Origin: Candidatus Levyibacteriota bacterium
GTDB lineage: Bacteria; Patescibacteriota; Microgenomatia; Levybacterales; UBA12049
Direction of reading: 5' to 3'
Length of the DNA stretch: 5,953 nucleotides
NCBI GenBank assembly: GCA_023245475.1
Contig: JAHFKF010000080.1
Location: 1-5,953 of the forward strand
A program made the translations under genes and the position numbers. Of this stretch, positions 1 through 5,599 are shown piece by piece. Numbering within the stretch: the stretch's first letter is position 1; every line of letters begins with the position of its first letter. The notes below the pieces were generated by a model. That model saw only the letters and a list, made by a program, of their open reading frames with translations. It was not told the DNA's origin and ran no database searches.

Positions 1-836
1 CCGTCAGAATTCATACAATCTTCACAAATAATTAAATGTCTGTGGCAGTTATCATTTTTGCAATTAATATAATGCTCACTCGACTTGCCACACGATTCAC
101 ACTTCCCTATTACTTTGTGCTCCGCGCTGTCAGTGTTAAAGCCCATCAAGATTCGATTATCAAAGACATACAGCTTGCCCAAGAAATCTTCATTGGGATA
201 TTTTTCCATGTAGGTCACGATGCCATCTTGCAGTTGATAGACATCTTTGAAGCCATGCTTGATCAGAAGACCTGATGCACGCTCACACCGAATGCCTCCC
301 GTACAGACAGTTACAATTGGCCGATCATCATATTGTTTGAGCTGTGGTAAGACGTTGGGCAAATCACGAAATGTTTCAATAGGTGGCAAAATAGAACCAA
401 GAAACTGACCACTTTTGTGCTCATAGTCATTGCGCATGTCCATGATGTAAAACTTCTTTTCCGTATGAATCCATTCATGCAACTCCTCTGCTGTCAGATA
501 TTTACCTGTAACAACATGGGGATCAACGCCCCACTCATCAGTCTTGTCACTCACTAAATCTTTTCGGACACGCACTTGCAGTTTCGGTAAGGCCTTGCCT
601 GTCCCTTCACTCTTTTTAAAGACAATATCAGCAAAGCGTGGATCTTGCTTCATCTCCGTAATATACTCTTCAATGCTATCATCTTGCCCTTCGACAGTTG
701 CATTGATGCCATTGTACGCGACAATAATCCTGCCTTTAAGATGCAGCCGTTCACAGAGTTGACGCTGTGTCTTTTGGACAATTTCAGGAATGGCAATCTC
801 GACGTATTGATAAAATAATAAGACTGTGTACTTCAT
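1..836 (-). CDS. trhO: tRNA uridine(34) hydroxylase TrhO (rhodanese family, formerly YceA/UPF0176), 3' end cut by window edge
   Basis: Family knowledge: TrhO is an oxygen-dependent enzyme that hydroxylates uridine 34 of certain tRNAs, the first step to 5-alkoxyuridine wobble bases. Seen: 278 residues with the family layout. An N-terminal domain (about 1-95) carries VAYNGINATV at 39-48. A rhodanese domain (about 115-215) has MDMRNDYEH at 132-140 and the active loop CTGGIRCERA starting at 178; C178 is the expected catalytic cysteine and C184 the second conserved one. Then comes YQLQDGIVTYMEKYP (200-214). The C-terminal tail is a metal-site-like cysteine cluster: C246, C249, C259, C264, C271, C274. 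No stop is reached; family members usually run a few dozen residues further. The ATG at 836 lies six bases after a perfect TATAAT, so the mRNA is probably leaderless. It is divergent from the NlpE-like gene. Family assignment is secure; the exact tRNA substrate is inferred. Confidence 0.95.
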   Translation of the reverse strand, partial: MKYTVLLFYQYVEIAIPEIVQKTQRQLCERLHLKGRIIVAYNGINATVEGQDDSIEEYITEMKQDPRFADIVFKKSEGTGKALPKLQVRVRKDLVSDKTDEWGVDPHVVTGKYLTAEELHEWIHTEKKFYIMDMRNDYEHKSGQFLGSILPPIETFRDLPNVLPQLKQYDDRPIVTVCTGGIRCERASGLLIKHGFKDVYQLQDGIVTYMEKYPNEDFLGKLYVFDNRILMGFNTDSAEHKVIGKCESCGKSSEHYINCKNDNCHRHLIICEDCMNSD

Positions 837-842
837 GTGGCT

Positions 843-871
843 ATTATACCAAGAAGGAGCGTATATATAAA
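843..871 (-). promoter_or_regulatory. trhO promoter, extended -10, leaderless
   Basis: Read on the minus strand: TTTATA (866-871, 4 of 6 bases of the -35 consensus), a 17-base spacer ending in TGG, then a perfect TATAAT (843-848). The TGG gives the TGnTATAAT extended -10 form. Six bases (AGCCAC) separate it from the ATG at 836, so a start 7 bases below the -10 box falls on the A of the start codon. No ribosome binding site is possible in such a transcript. Confidence 0.7.
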
Positions 872-878
872 ACTCCCG

Positions 879-908
879 TTGACAAGTCTTTTACTCACCC
901 TCTATCAT
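879..908 (+). promoter_or_regulatory. Promoter of the NlpE/DUF333 fusion gene
   Basis: A perfect TTGACA (879-884), an 18-base spacer and TATCAT (903-908, 5 of 6). The start codon at 919 follows ten bases after the -10 box, so the predicted leader is only about 3-4 nt. An out-of-frame ATG at 914 lies almost at the predicted start site. This promoter stands back-to-back with the trhO promoter without overlapping it. No Shine-Dalgarno sequence can lie in the transcript. Confidence 0.65.
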
Positions 909-918
909 AGAAGATGAT

Positions 919-1716
919 ATGGCAAAAGCAAAAAAGAAATCATCACGAAGACTCCTGCTTCTTATTGTCCTTATGTTCGCCTCACTCTTTCTTCTTGGTG
1001 TTACCATTGCAGCCAAACATACCGTCTTACGAAAAGCACATCCAGTCACAACGACCTATACCGGTACGTTTCCTTGTGCAGATTGCACTGGAGTTGTAAG
1101 GACGATTACTTTAACAAAAGCTCACCCCATGGCAAAAAGTGGAACCTTCGTTGAACATGATCTCTATCAGGGCAAAATGACCTCACCAATTGTTACTACT
1201 GGTACATGGACACTCACAACAGGGGCACCATTTGATCCCAATGCCGAAGTCTTTAAACTACAGGAAGAAAATGAATCTGTCCAAAGCCTCTACTGGATGA
1301 AGAATGACACGACGATAGAACTACTTGATACCAATGGGCAAAAAATCGATTCACCATTTAACAATGATCTTACGGCAATACATACACGGACTGATAAACA
1401 AACATCCACACTTGCAAATCCAGCATCAGAAAATTGCGCTAAGGTTGGAGGAACACTAGTCTTGCAACAACGTGGCGATGGAGGAAGTTATGGATTGTGC
1501 ATGTTTGAGGATAATATGGCATGCGAAGAATGGGCACTCTATCGGGGACAATGTCCGGTCGGCGGCGTCAAGACAACTGGCTATGACACCGTTGACCAAC
1601 GGTACTGTGCATGGCTTGGTGGACAAACCGTTGCTGAAGAAAACGCCTCATGTACCTTGCCCAGTGGCAACGTCTGCCGTGACGATGCTCTTTACAATGG
1701 GACGTGTCAGCCCTAA
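919..1716 (+). CDS. Membrane-anchored NlpE N-terminal-like protein with two C-terminal DUF333 modules
   Basis: 265 residues. A basic N-terminus (KAKKKSSRR) precedes one hydrophobic segment at about 11-31. There is no lipobox cysteine, so it is read as an uncleaved anchor with the rest outside the membrane. Residues about 45-155 match the NlpE N-terminal fold: TYTGTFPCADCTGVVRTITL contains the C53-x2-C56 motif of that family, followed by GTWTL and LYWM-type strands. DUF333 copy 1 (about 167-212) has NPAS, GDGGSYG, C173, C194, EEWALYRG and C212. Copy 2 (about 223-263) keeps C230, C245, C253, C263, WLGG and LYNGTC but lacks the GDGG-YG part. E. coli NlpE is an outer-membrane lipoprotein linked to copper and surface sensing; DUF333 has no settled function. 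A sensing, metal or redox role here is inference. The gene downstream starts 10 nt after the TAA and is probably co-transcribed. Confidence 0.85.
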   Translation: MAKAKKKSSRRLLLLIVLMFASLFLLGVTIAAKHTVLRKAHPVTTTYTGTFPCADCTGVVRTITLTKAHPMAKSGTFVEHDLYQGKMTSPIVTTGTWTLTTGAPFDPNAEVFKLQEENESVQSLYWMKNDTTIELLDTNGQKIDSPFNNDLTAIHTRTDKQTSTLANPASENCAKVGGTLVLQQRGDGGSYGLCMFEDNMACEEWALYRGQCPVGGVKTTGYDTVDQRYCAWLGGQTVAEENASCTLPSGNVCRDDALYNGTCQP

Positions 1717-1726
1717 AATACACTAT

Positions 1727-2248
1727 ATGCACAAGCAATACATTATTATTATTTTCCTAGTTGCAGTTGTTGTGGGTATAAGCATGCTTTGGGCACAAAC
1801 TCACAGAAGTGCTTCTCAATCTGAGACAGCTTCAGTAATCACTTTGAATCCAACAACAGAAAAAATATTTAATGTCCTTCCCTCTTGGCTACCTCGAGCT
1901 AACTGGAGTAACCCCAAAGCAAGTATTCAATCAACAATGTATGGAGATATAAACGGCGTTGTCCGTTCTGCAACAATTATAACGAAATCGGTGAGTACAA
2001 CTCATTTTGAACAACAAGCTTACATCCAACAATTAGGGTTTTCGGCCGATGATAATCTTTCTGCAGATGGACCGGGATCTTCAACCTGGGGATACAAAAA
2101 AGAATCGGGAGATCAGACACAAATCATACTACTCTCTTCCCAGACGATGCCAAGCAAAACGCCACCAAATAGACCATTGCAATTTAATTGCCCCTGTACA
2201 ACAAAAGTAAGTGTCTTTGTCAGTGAAAGTTTCACTCCTAAAAAGTAA
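1727..2248 (+). CDS. Membrane-anchored extracytoplasmic protein of unknown function, 173 aa
   Basis: I do not recognise a family. The N-terminus MHKQYIIIIFLVAVVVGISM is a single hydrophobic helix (about 5-22) with a basic start, suggesting an anchor or signal peptide and an outside domain of about 150 residues. That domain is polar, rich in Ser, Thr and Asn, with one notable site: FNCPC (C155, C157) near the C-terminus, a CxC that could bind metal or form a disulfide. The start at 1727 is chosen because it places the hydrophobic segment at the N-terminus; the frame is open further upstream but overlaps the previous gene. There is no Shine-Dalgarno sequence, and the 10-nt gap to the upstream stop suggests translational coupling or reinitiation. 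It converges on the ahcY gene with 8 bp between stops. It may act with the NlpE/DUF333 protein at the cell surface (inference from context). Confidence 0.75.
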   Translation: MHKQYIIIIFLVAVVVGISMLWAQTHRSASQSETASVITLNPTTEKIFNVLPSWLPRANWSNPKASIQSTMYGDINGVVRSATIITKSVSTTHFEQQAYIQQLGFSADDNLSADGPGSSTWGYKKESGDQTQIILLSSQTMPSKTPPNRPLQFNCPCTTKVSVFVSESFTPKK

Positions 2249-2256
2249 TCAAACGG

Positions 2257-3525
2257 CTAAGAAGTACCTTCATCCCATGAAGAAAGATATTTTGCTTGTT
2301 CGCGTGTCAGCTTATCAATAGTAATTCCCATTGCATCAAGTTTGAGCTGTGCTACTTTAACATCAAGCGCTCGTGGAAGAACATGAACTTTGTTTTCCAG
2401 TTTGCCTTTATTTTGAACAAAGAATTCTGCTGCAAGAGCTTGATTAGCAAATGACATGTCCATAACTTCTGCCGGGTGTCCTTCTGCTGCTGCCAAGTTA
2501 ACAAGTCTTCCCTCACCTAGCACATACAGTTTTTTACCATTTGGCAACGTATATTCATCAAGCGATGTTCTGATCCGGCGTTTACTCTTTTTCAAATCCT
2601 CAAGTCCTGCCATATCGATTTCAACATCAAAGTGTCCAGAATTTGCAACAATGGCACCATCCTTCATATGCTTCATAATATCAAGTGAAATGACATGTTT
2701 ATCCCCTGTTGCTGAAACAAAAATATCTCCAACCCTGGTTGCATCTTTCATCGTCATAACTTGAAAACCATCCATTGCTGCTTCAAGTGCACGAACTGGA
2801 TCAATTTCGGTAACGACAACATTTGCTCCCATGCCCTTTGCCCTCATCGCAATTCCTCGAGAACACCAGCCATACCCACCAACGACAAATGTCTTCCCAG
2901 CAATCAGAATATTGGTAGCTCGAAGAATACCATCAATGGTCGATTGCCCTGTGCCATATCTATTGTCAAAGAGATGCTTGGTGTCAGAGTCATTGACAGC
3001 AATCACTGGAAGTTGAAGTGCGCCCTCTTGCTCCATTGCTTTGAGTCGAATCACACCGGTGGTGGTTTCCTCTGATGAACCAATAATATTCTTAAGCTCT
3101 GCTTTGCGATCAGTATGCAATGCATAGATCAGGTCGCCTCCATCATCCATGGTGATGTGTGGTTTATAATCAAGCACTGCGTTAAGATGTTTAAAGTAAG
3201 TCTCGTTATCTTCTCCTTTGATTGCATAGGTTGGAATACTAAAGTCTTTTACCAAAGATGCTGCAACACTATCTTGCGTTGAAAGAGGATTTGAAGCATT
3301 TGCGACCACAGTTGCTCCTCCAGCTTTTAGAGCAATTAATAAATTTGCTGTCTCACTGGTAATGTGTAAACAAGCAGCAATCGTCATGCCCTTAAATGTT
3401 TTTTCTTTAACGAATCGTTCTTGGATTTTTTTGAGGACGGGCATTTGCTTTCCGGCCCACTCAATTTTGAGTTTTCCTTCAGAGGCGAGTTTGAGATCTT
3501 TTACGTCGTAATGTGCTTTTGCCAT
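2257..3525 (-). CDS. ahcY: Adenosylhomocysteinase (S-adenosyl-L-homocysteine hydrolase), short archaeal/Thermotoga-like form
   Basis: An NAD-dependent enzyme that reversibly splits S-adenosylhomocysteine, the inhibitory by-product of SAM-dependent methylation, into adenosine and homocysteine. Seen in 422 residues: ACLHIT (H54), NPLSTQD (79-85), MDDGGD (D128), SEETTTGV (E153), DTKHLFDNRYGTGQS (K183, D187, N188), NSGHFD (H298) and AAEGHPAEVMD (H350). By family knowledge these are the substrate and catalytic positions, and all are present. The NAD loop is G217-Y-G219-W-C-S222-R-G, so the third glycine of GxGxxG is serine. The C-terminus LTREQAKYLSSW resembles archaeal and Thermotoga enzymes and lacks the KPDxYRY tail of human-type enzymes. 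The start at 3525 is chosen because MAKAHYDVKD is the family N-terminus; the open frame above it overlaps adoK and has no family match. Only 4 bp follow the adoK stop. Confidence 0.96.
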   Translation of the reverse strand: MAKAHYDVKDLKLASEGKLKIEWAGKQMPVLKKIQERFVKEKTFKGMTIAACLHITSETANLLIALKAGGATVVANASNPLSTQDSVAASLVKDFSIPTYAIKGEDNETYFKHLNAVLDYKPHITMDDGGDLIYALHTDRKAELKNIIGSSEETTTGVIRLKAMEQEGALQLPVIAVNDSDTKHLFDNRYGTGQSTIDGILRATNILIAGKTFVVGGYGWCSRGIAMRAKGMGANVVVTEIDPVRALEAAMDGFQVMTMKDATRVGDIFVSATGDKHVISLDIMKHMKDGAIVANSGHFDVEIDMAGLEDLKKSKRRIRTSLDEYTLPNGKKLYVLGEGRLVNLAAAEGHPAEVMDMSFANQALAAEFFVQNKGKLENKVHVLPRALDVKVAQLKLDAMGITIDKLTREQAKYLSSWDEGTS

Positions 3526-3535
3526 AGTCCTAGAT
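3526..3535 (-). promoter_or_regulatory. adoK-ahcY junction with AGGA overlapping the adoK stop
   Basis: On the minus strand the adoK TAG (3530-3532) is followed by GACT and then the ahcY ATG at 3525. The stop merges with an AGGA that ends only two bases before the ATG, closer than a normal Shine-Dalgarno spacing. Translation of ahcY is therefore more likely to depend on ribosomes finishing adoK than on independent binding. This is an inference from spacing. Confidence 0.4.
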
Positions 3536-4459
3536 AAGTAGAGTTTCATTATACGTATCTTTGTATCGTTTTGCAAACTGCTGTTTTGTGTAGCTGTGCT
3601 CTTGAGGTCCATAGTGCTCAATTGCATAACAAGAAGCAATAGATCCCATTTGTCCACATGTTTTGAGATCGTATCCACGTTGCCACCCTGCAAGAAAGCC
3701 ACCTCTCCAGGCGTCCCCTGCACCACTGGGATCTACAACAGCAATCGGCTTTGCTGGCTTGATTACTGTTTTTTTACCATTTACAATAATCTTTGCTCCA
3801 TCTTTTCCAAGCGTTGTAATAACCATTTTTTCCTTAGTTAATGATGCAAAATCTTTTACTCGATCGTTAATTAACTTCAGCTCATAATCATTGCCAATAA
3901 GACTGTGTGCATGTGTCACCCCGTACGTCAAATCTGTATCACTCACATTGGTCAAAGTAAATCCAGGATCATAGAGATATGGGACACCCAACGTAACCGC
4001 CTGCTTTACCATGCTTATAGTTCCTTCTCCTTGCGGGCCAATGAGCACGAAATCATTTTTCTTTGCAACGCTTTTGAGTTGAAGCTTTGTGCTATCAGCA
4101 ATAGCTCCATTAAAGAATCCCCAAATTTGATTATTGGATTTATCTGTCATTGCAAAACCTGTAGCTGTATAGATTTTTTTGTTTATTGAGATATGCCGTG
4201 TATCAATCCCAAGCTTTGCAAATGCCTCTTTGTACTCGCCAAAATCCATTCCCGCAACAGAAAACAGTATTTGTGGTGTAGTAAGTAAACCCAACGTATA
4301 ACTTACATTCCCAGCAGTTCCTCCTCGACGCTTGGCAAAGGTGTTTACCATAAAAGAAAGATTAATGTTGTGCAATTGATCAGGAAGAATATGATCCGCA
4401 AATTTACCGGGGAAATCCATAATGTAGTCGTAAGCAATGGAGCCAGTAATGAGGAGCAT
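3530..4459 (-). CDS. adoK: Adenosine kinase, PfkB family, resembling mycobacterial AdoK
   Basis: Phosphorylates adenosine to AMP with ATP, removing the product of the adjacent AhcY. Seen in 309 residues: an N-terminal stretch with TGSIAYDYIMDFPGKF (5-20) and ILPDQLHNINLSF (24-36), which closely follows the Mycobacterium tuberculosis AdoK sequence as I recall it (GSIATDHLMRFPGRF, LLPEHLHKVSLSF). PfkB signature 1 is RRGGTAGNVSY (44-54). The NxxE motif is N190-D-Y-E193. Signature 2 is DPSGAGDAWRGGF (243-255) with D249 as the expected catalytic base. The C-terminal GPQEHSY matches the AdoK pattern rather than ribokinase or fructokinase. Length is normal for the family. The ATG at 4459 follows TATAAT by six bases, so the adoK-ahcY mRNA is probably leaderless. 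A related nucleoside or sugar as substrate cannot be fully excluded, but the ahcY partner argues for adenosine. Confidence 0.9.
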   Translation of the reverse strand: MLLITGSIAYDYIMDFPGKFADHILPDQLHNINLSFMVNTFAKRRGGTAGNVSYTLGLLTTPQILFSVAGMDFGEYKEAFAKLGIDTRHISINKKIYTATGFAMTDKSNNQIWGFFNGAIADSTKLQLKSVAKKNDFVLIGPQGEGTISMVKQAVTLGVPYLYDPGFTLTNVSDTDLTYGVTHAHSLIGNDYELKLINDRVKDFASLTKEKMVITTLGKDGAKIIVNGKKTVIKPAKPIAVVDPSGAGDAWRGGFLAGWQRGYDLKTCGQMGSIASCYAIEHYGPQEHSYTKQQFAKRYKDTYNETLLI

Positions 4460-4465
4460 AGAAGG

Positions 4466-4494
4466 ATTATATACTATTTTGAAAAATTTGCCAA
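4466..4494 (-). promoter_or_regulatory. adoK-ahcY promoter, near-consensus, leaderless
   Basis: Read on the minus strand: TTGGCA (4489-4494, 5 of 6), a 17-base spacer and a perfect TATAAT (4466-4471). Six bases (CCTTCT) then lead into the adoK ATG at 4459, putting the expected transcription start on the start codon. This is the best sigma70-type promoter in the window. It interleaves with the proposed promoter of the divergent DUF1361 gene. Confidence 0.8.
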
Positions 4495-4507
4495 AACCAT
4501 GTACACT
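4479..4507 (+). promoter_or_regulatory. Possible promoter of the DUF1361 gene
   Basis: TTGAAA (4479-4484, 5 of 6), a 17-base spacer and TACACT (4502-4507, 4 of 6). The predicted leader to the ATG at 4523 is about 8-9 nt with no Shine-Dalgarno sequence. The -35 lies inside the spacer of the opposing adoK promoter, so the two cannot easily be occupied at once. The -10 is weak; TATACT at 4470-4475 is an alternative box but lacks a -35. Confidence 0.4.
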
Positions 4508-4522
4508 AAAGAGTACGGTTTT

Positions 4523-5092
4523 ATGAATTCAATTCTTATATTTAATATCGACTGGATGTTATTTAATATCTGGCTGGCAATCGTGCCAGTTATCTTTGTG
4601 TGGCTTTTCTTTGCTGTAAAAAATAGAATACTTAAATGGATCTTTGGCATCCTGTGGCTCCTTTACCTGCCAAATACTATTTATATCATTACCGACATGG
4701 AACATATTTTTACACAATGGCCGCGTGTCGATGAAGCATCACGGCTTATTCTTGTTTTGCAATATATAGTATTGGAATTTGTAGGAATTGTTACATTCTT
4801 CATTGCGTTGTGTCCGCTTGAAACATTACTTACCACCTGGAAGCCAACAAAAACAGCCGCAACAGGGATTCTTATTACATTTAATATGCTCATGGGATTT
4901 GCTATGGTGCTGGGAAAAGTTGAACGCATCCATTCATGGTATGTATTCACCCAACCACTGCATGTCCTAAGAAGTATTGAACAGGTACTTAGTTCAGGTG
5001 AACTTGTCATACTCGCACTGCTTTTGGGAGTCTTTACTAATTGTCTTTATTTTCTTTTCAGAAAACCGCTTGTTAAGATGTTTACGCGTTAG
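4523..5092 (+). CDS. DUF1361 family integral membrane protein
   Basis: 189 residues, mostly hydrophobic. Candidate membrane segments lie at about 12-31, 35-50, 75-97, 112-131 and 158-178. Two family hallmarks are visible: LPNTIYIITDMEHI (49-62), matching the LPNAPYIVTDLIHL-type motif, and GKVERIHSWYVFTQP (131-145), matching the GRFLRWNSWDL-type motif. DUF1361 has no experimentally settled function that I know of. Charged residues are concentrated in those two motifs (D58, E60, H61, R135, H137), so they are the likely functional site. The start at 4523 gives a compact N-terminus; ATG at 4499 would add eight residues and cannot be excluded. The frame is open further upstream but runs into the opposite-strand adoK. 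The stop codon overlaps that of the convergent gene. It has no evident link to adenosine metabolism beyond the shared divergent spacer. Confidence 0.88.
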   Translation: MNSILIFNIDWMLFNIWLAIVPVIFVWLFFAVKNRILKWIFGILWLLYLPNTIYIITDMEHIFTQWPRVDEASRLILVLQYIVLEFVGIVTFFIALCPLETLLTTWKPTKTAATGILITFNMLMGFAMVLGKVERIHSWYVFTQPLHVLRSIEQVLSSGELVILALLLGVFTNCLYFLFRKPLVKMFTR

Positions 5093-5550
5093 TTTTTAGG
5101 TGGCTCAGGTAACTCATCAAGGATACTGCTTAGTGTAGCTTTTCGCTTTCCCCACTGTTCTCTTGTCTCTTCATTCACTGCGCTGTCTTTCAGTCGTTGC
5201 AGGGCTGTATCGGCTTCTGCAATCGCTGAATCAACTGTCTTACGAAAGAGTAAACGAAGAACAGAATCATCCTCACCTTTCTTAAATTCTTGTAATTGAT
5301 AATTCTGTTTTTGAACTAATAACGCAAATTCTTGTACACCAGCATATCCGGGAGTTAGAAGATCAGCAAAAATAAGAGGATCTCTTCTTTTCGATACTGC
5401 TCTCAGTCTATTCGAATATTCCGTAAGCACGCTACCGAGTCTTCCTTCTGTTGCACGTAGATCACGTCCTGAAGGAGCTACATTACTCACAATATTCAAC
5501 AGATTACGCGGCTGGGGCTCTCTTGGCTCCCTTTCTCTAGAGTAAAACAT
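5089..5550 (-). CDS. Soluble, charged, probably helical protein of unknown function, 153 aa
   Basis: No family recognised. There is no signal peptide or membrane segment, so it is expected in the cytoplasm. The N-terminus is Arg/Glu/Pro-rich (SREREPREPQPR) and likely disordered. Residues about 28-130 have the alternating charged and hydrophobic pattern of long helices (for example LRATEGRLGSVLTEYSNRLR and AIAEADTALQRLKDS), and the tail is PELPEPP-like and acidic/proline-rich. No cysteines are present. That it is a real gene is supported by a perfect extended -10 box exactly six bases before the ATG, the same arrangement as trhO and adoK. Its TAA overlaps the DUF1361 TAG on the other strand. 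It is transcribed alone. Confidence 0.75.
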   Translation of the reverse strand: MFYSREREPREPQPRNLLNIVSNVAPSGRDLRATEGRLGSVLTEYSNRLRAVSKRRDPLIFADLLTPGYAGVQEFALLVQKQNYQLQEFKKGEDDSVLRLLFRKTVDSAIAEADTALQRLKDSAVNEETREQWGKRKATLSSILDELPEPPKN

Positions 5551-5556
5551 GCCGGG

Positions 5557-5565
5557 ATTATAGCA
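5557..5565 (-). promoter_or_regulatory. Promoter of the 153-aa gene, extended -10, leaderless
   Basis: On the minus strand, TGC followed by a perfect TATAAT (5557-5562) makes an extended -10 element. Six bases (CCCGGC) lead to the ATG at 5550, so the transcript should begin at the start codon. The hexamer at the -35 position (about 5580-5585, AGCACA) is poor; the extended -10 probably compensates. Confidence 0.65.
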
Positions 5566-5581
5566 TACAGCAAGAAAATTG

Positions 5582-5590
5582 TGCTACACT
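5582..5590 (+). promoter_or_regulatory. Possible extended -10 promoter of the bactofilin-like gene
   Basis: TGC followed by TACACT (5585-5590) fits the extended -10 form with 4 of 6 bases in the hexamer. The ATG at 5600 is nine bases further, giving a predicted leader of about 3 nt. No convincing -35 is visible. The same TACACT hexamer is proposed for the DUF1361 gene. Confidence 0.35.
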
Positions 5591-5599
5591 AATTATGGT

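Noticed and set aside
914..1099. 61-codon frame starting at ATG 914
   Set aside because: It overlaps the NlpE-like gene out of frame and its protein resembles nothing; it is a shadow.
1719..1724. TACACT just before the 173-aa gene as a promoter
   Set aside because: It ends two bases before the ATG, so transcripts from it would start inside the gene.
1472..1726. Upstream extension of the 173-aa orphan gene
   Set aside because: It lies inside the DUF333 coding region in another frame and would bury the membrane helix in the middle of the protein.
2249..2275. Small hairpin at the ahcY 3' end as a terminator
   Set aside because: Only GAAG/CTTC with a 3-base loop and no T-run; too weak to call.
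3526..3726. N-terminal extension of AhcY by 67 residues to an ATG at 3726
   Set aside because: It overlaps adoK in another frame, has no family match, and MAKAHYDVKD at 3525 is the natural start of the enzyme.
2456..4189. Plus-strand open frames opposite ahcY and adoK
   Set aside because: They are antisense to two secure enzymes, with no recognisable domains or start signals.
4370..4522. Extension of the DUF1361 gene back to 4370
   Set aside because: It would run antisense through the start of adoK and through both promoters; the family protein begins near 4523.
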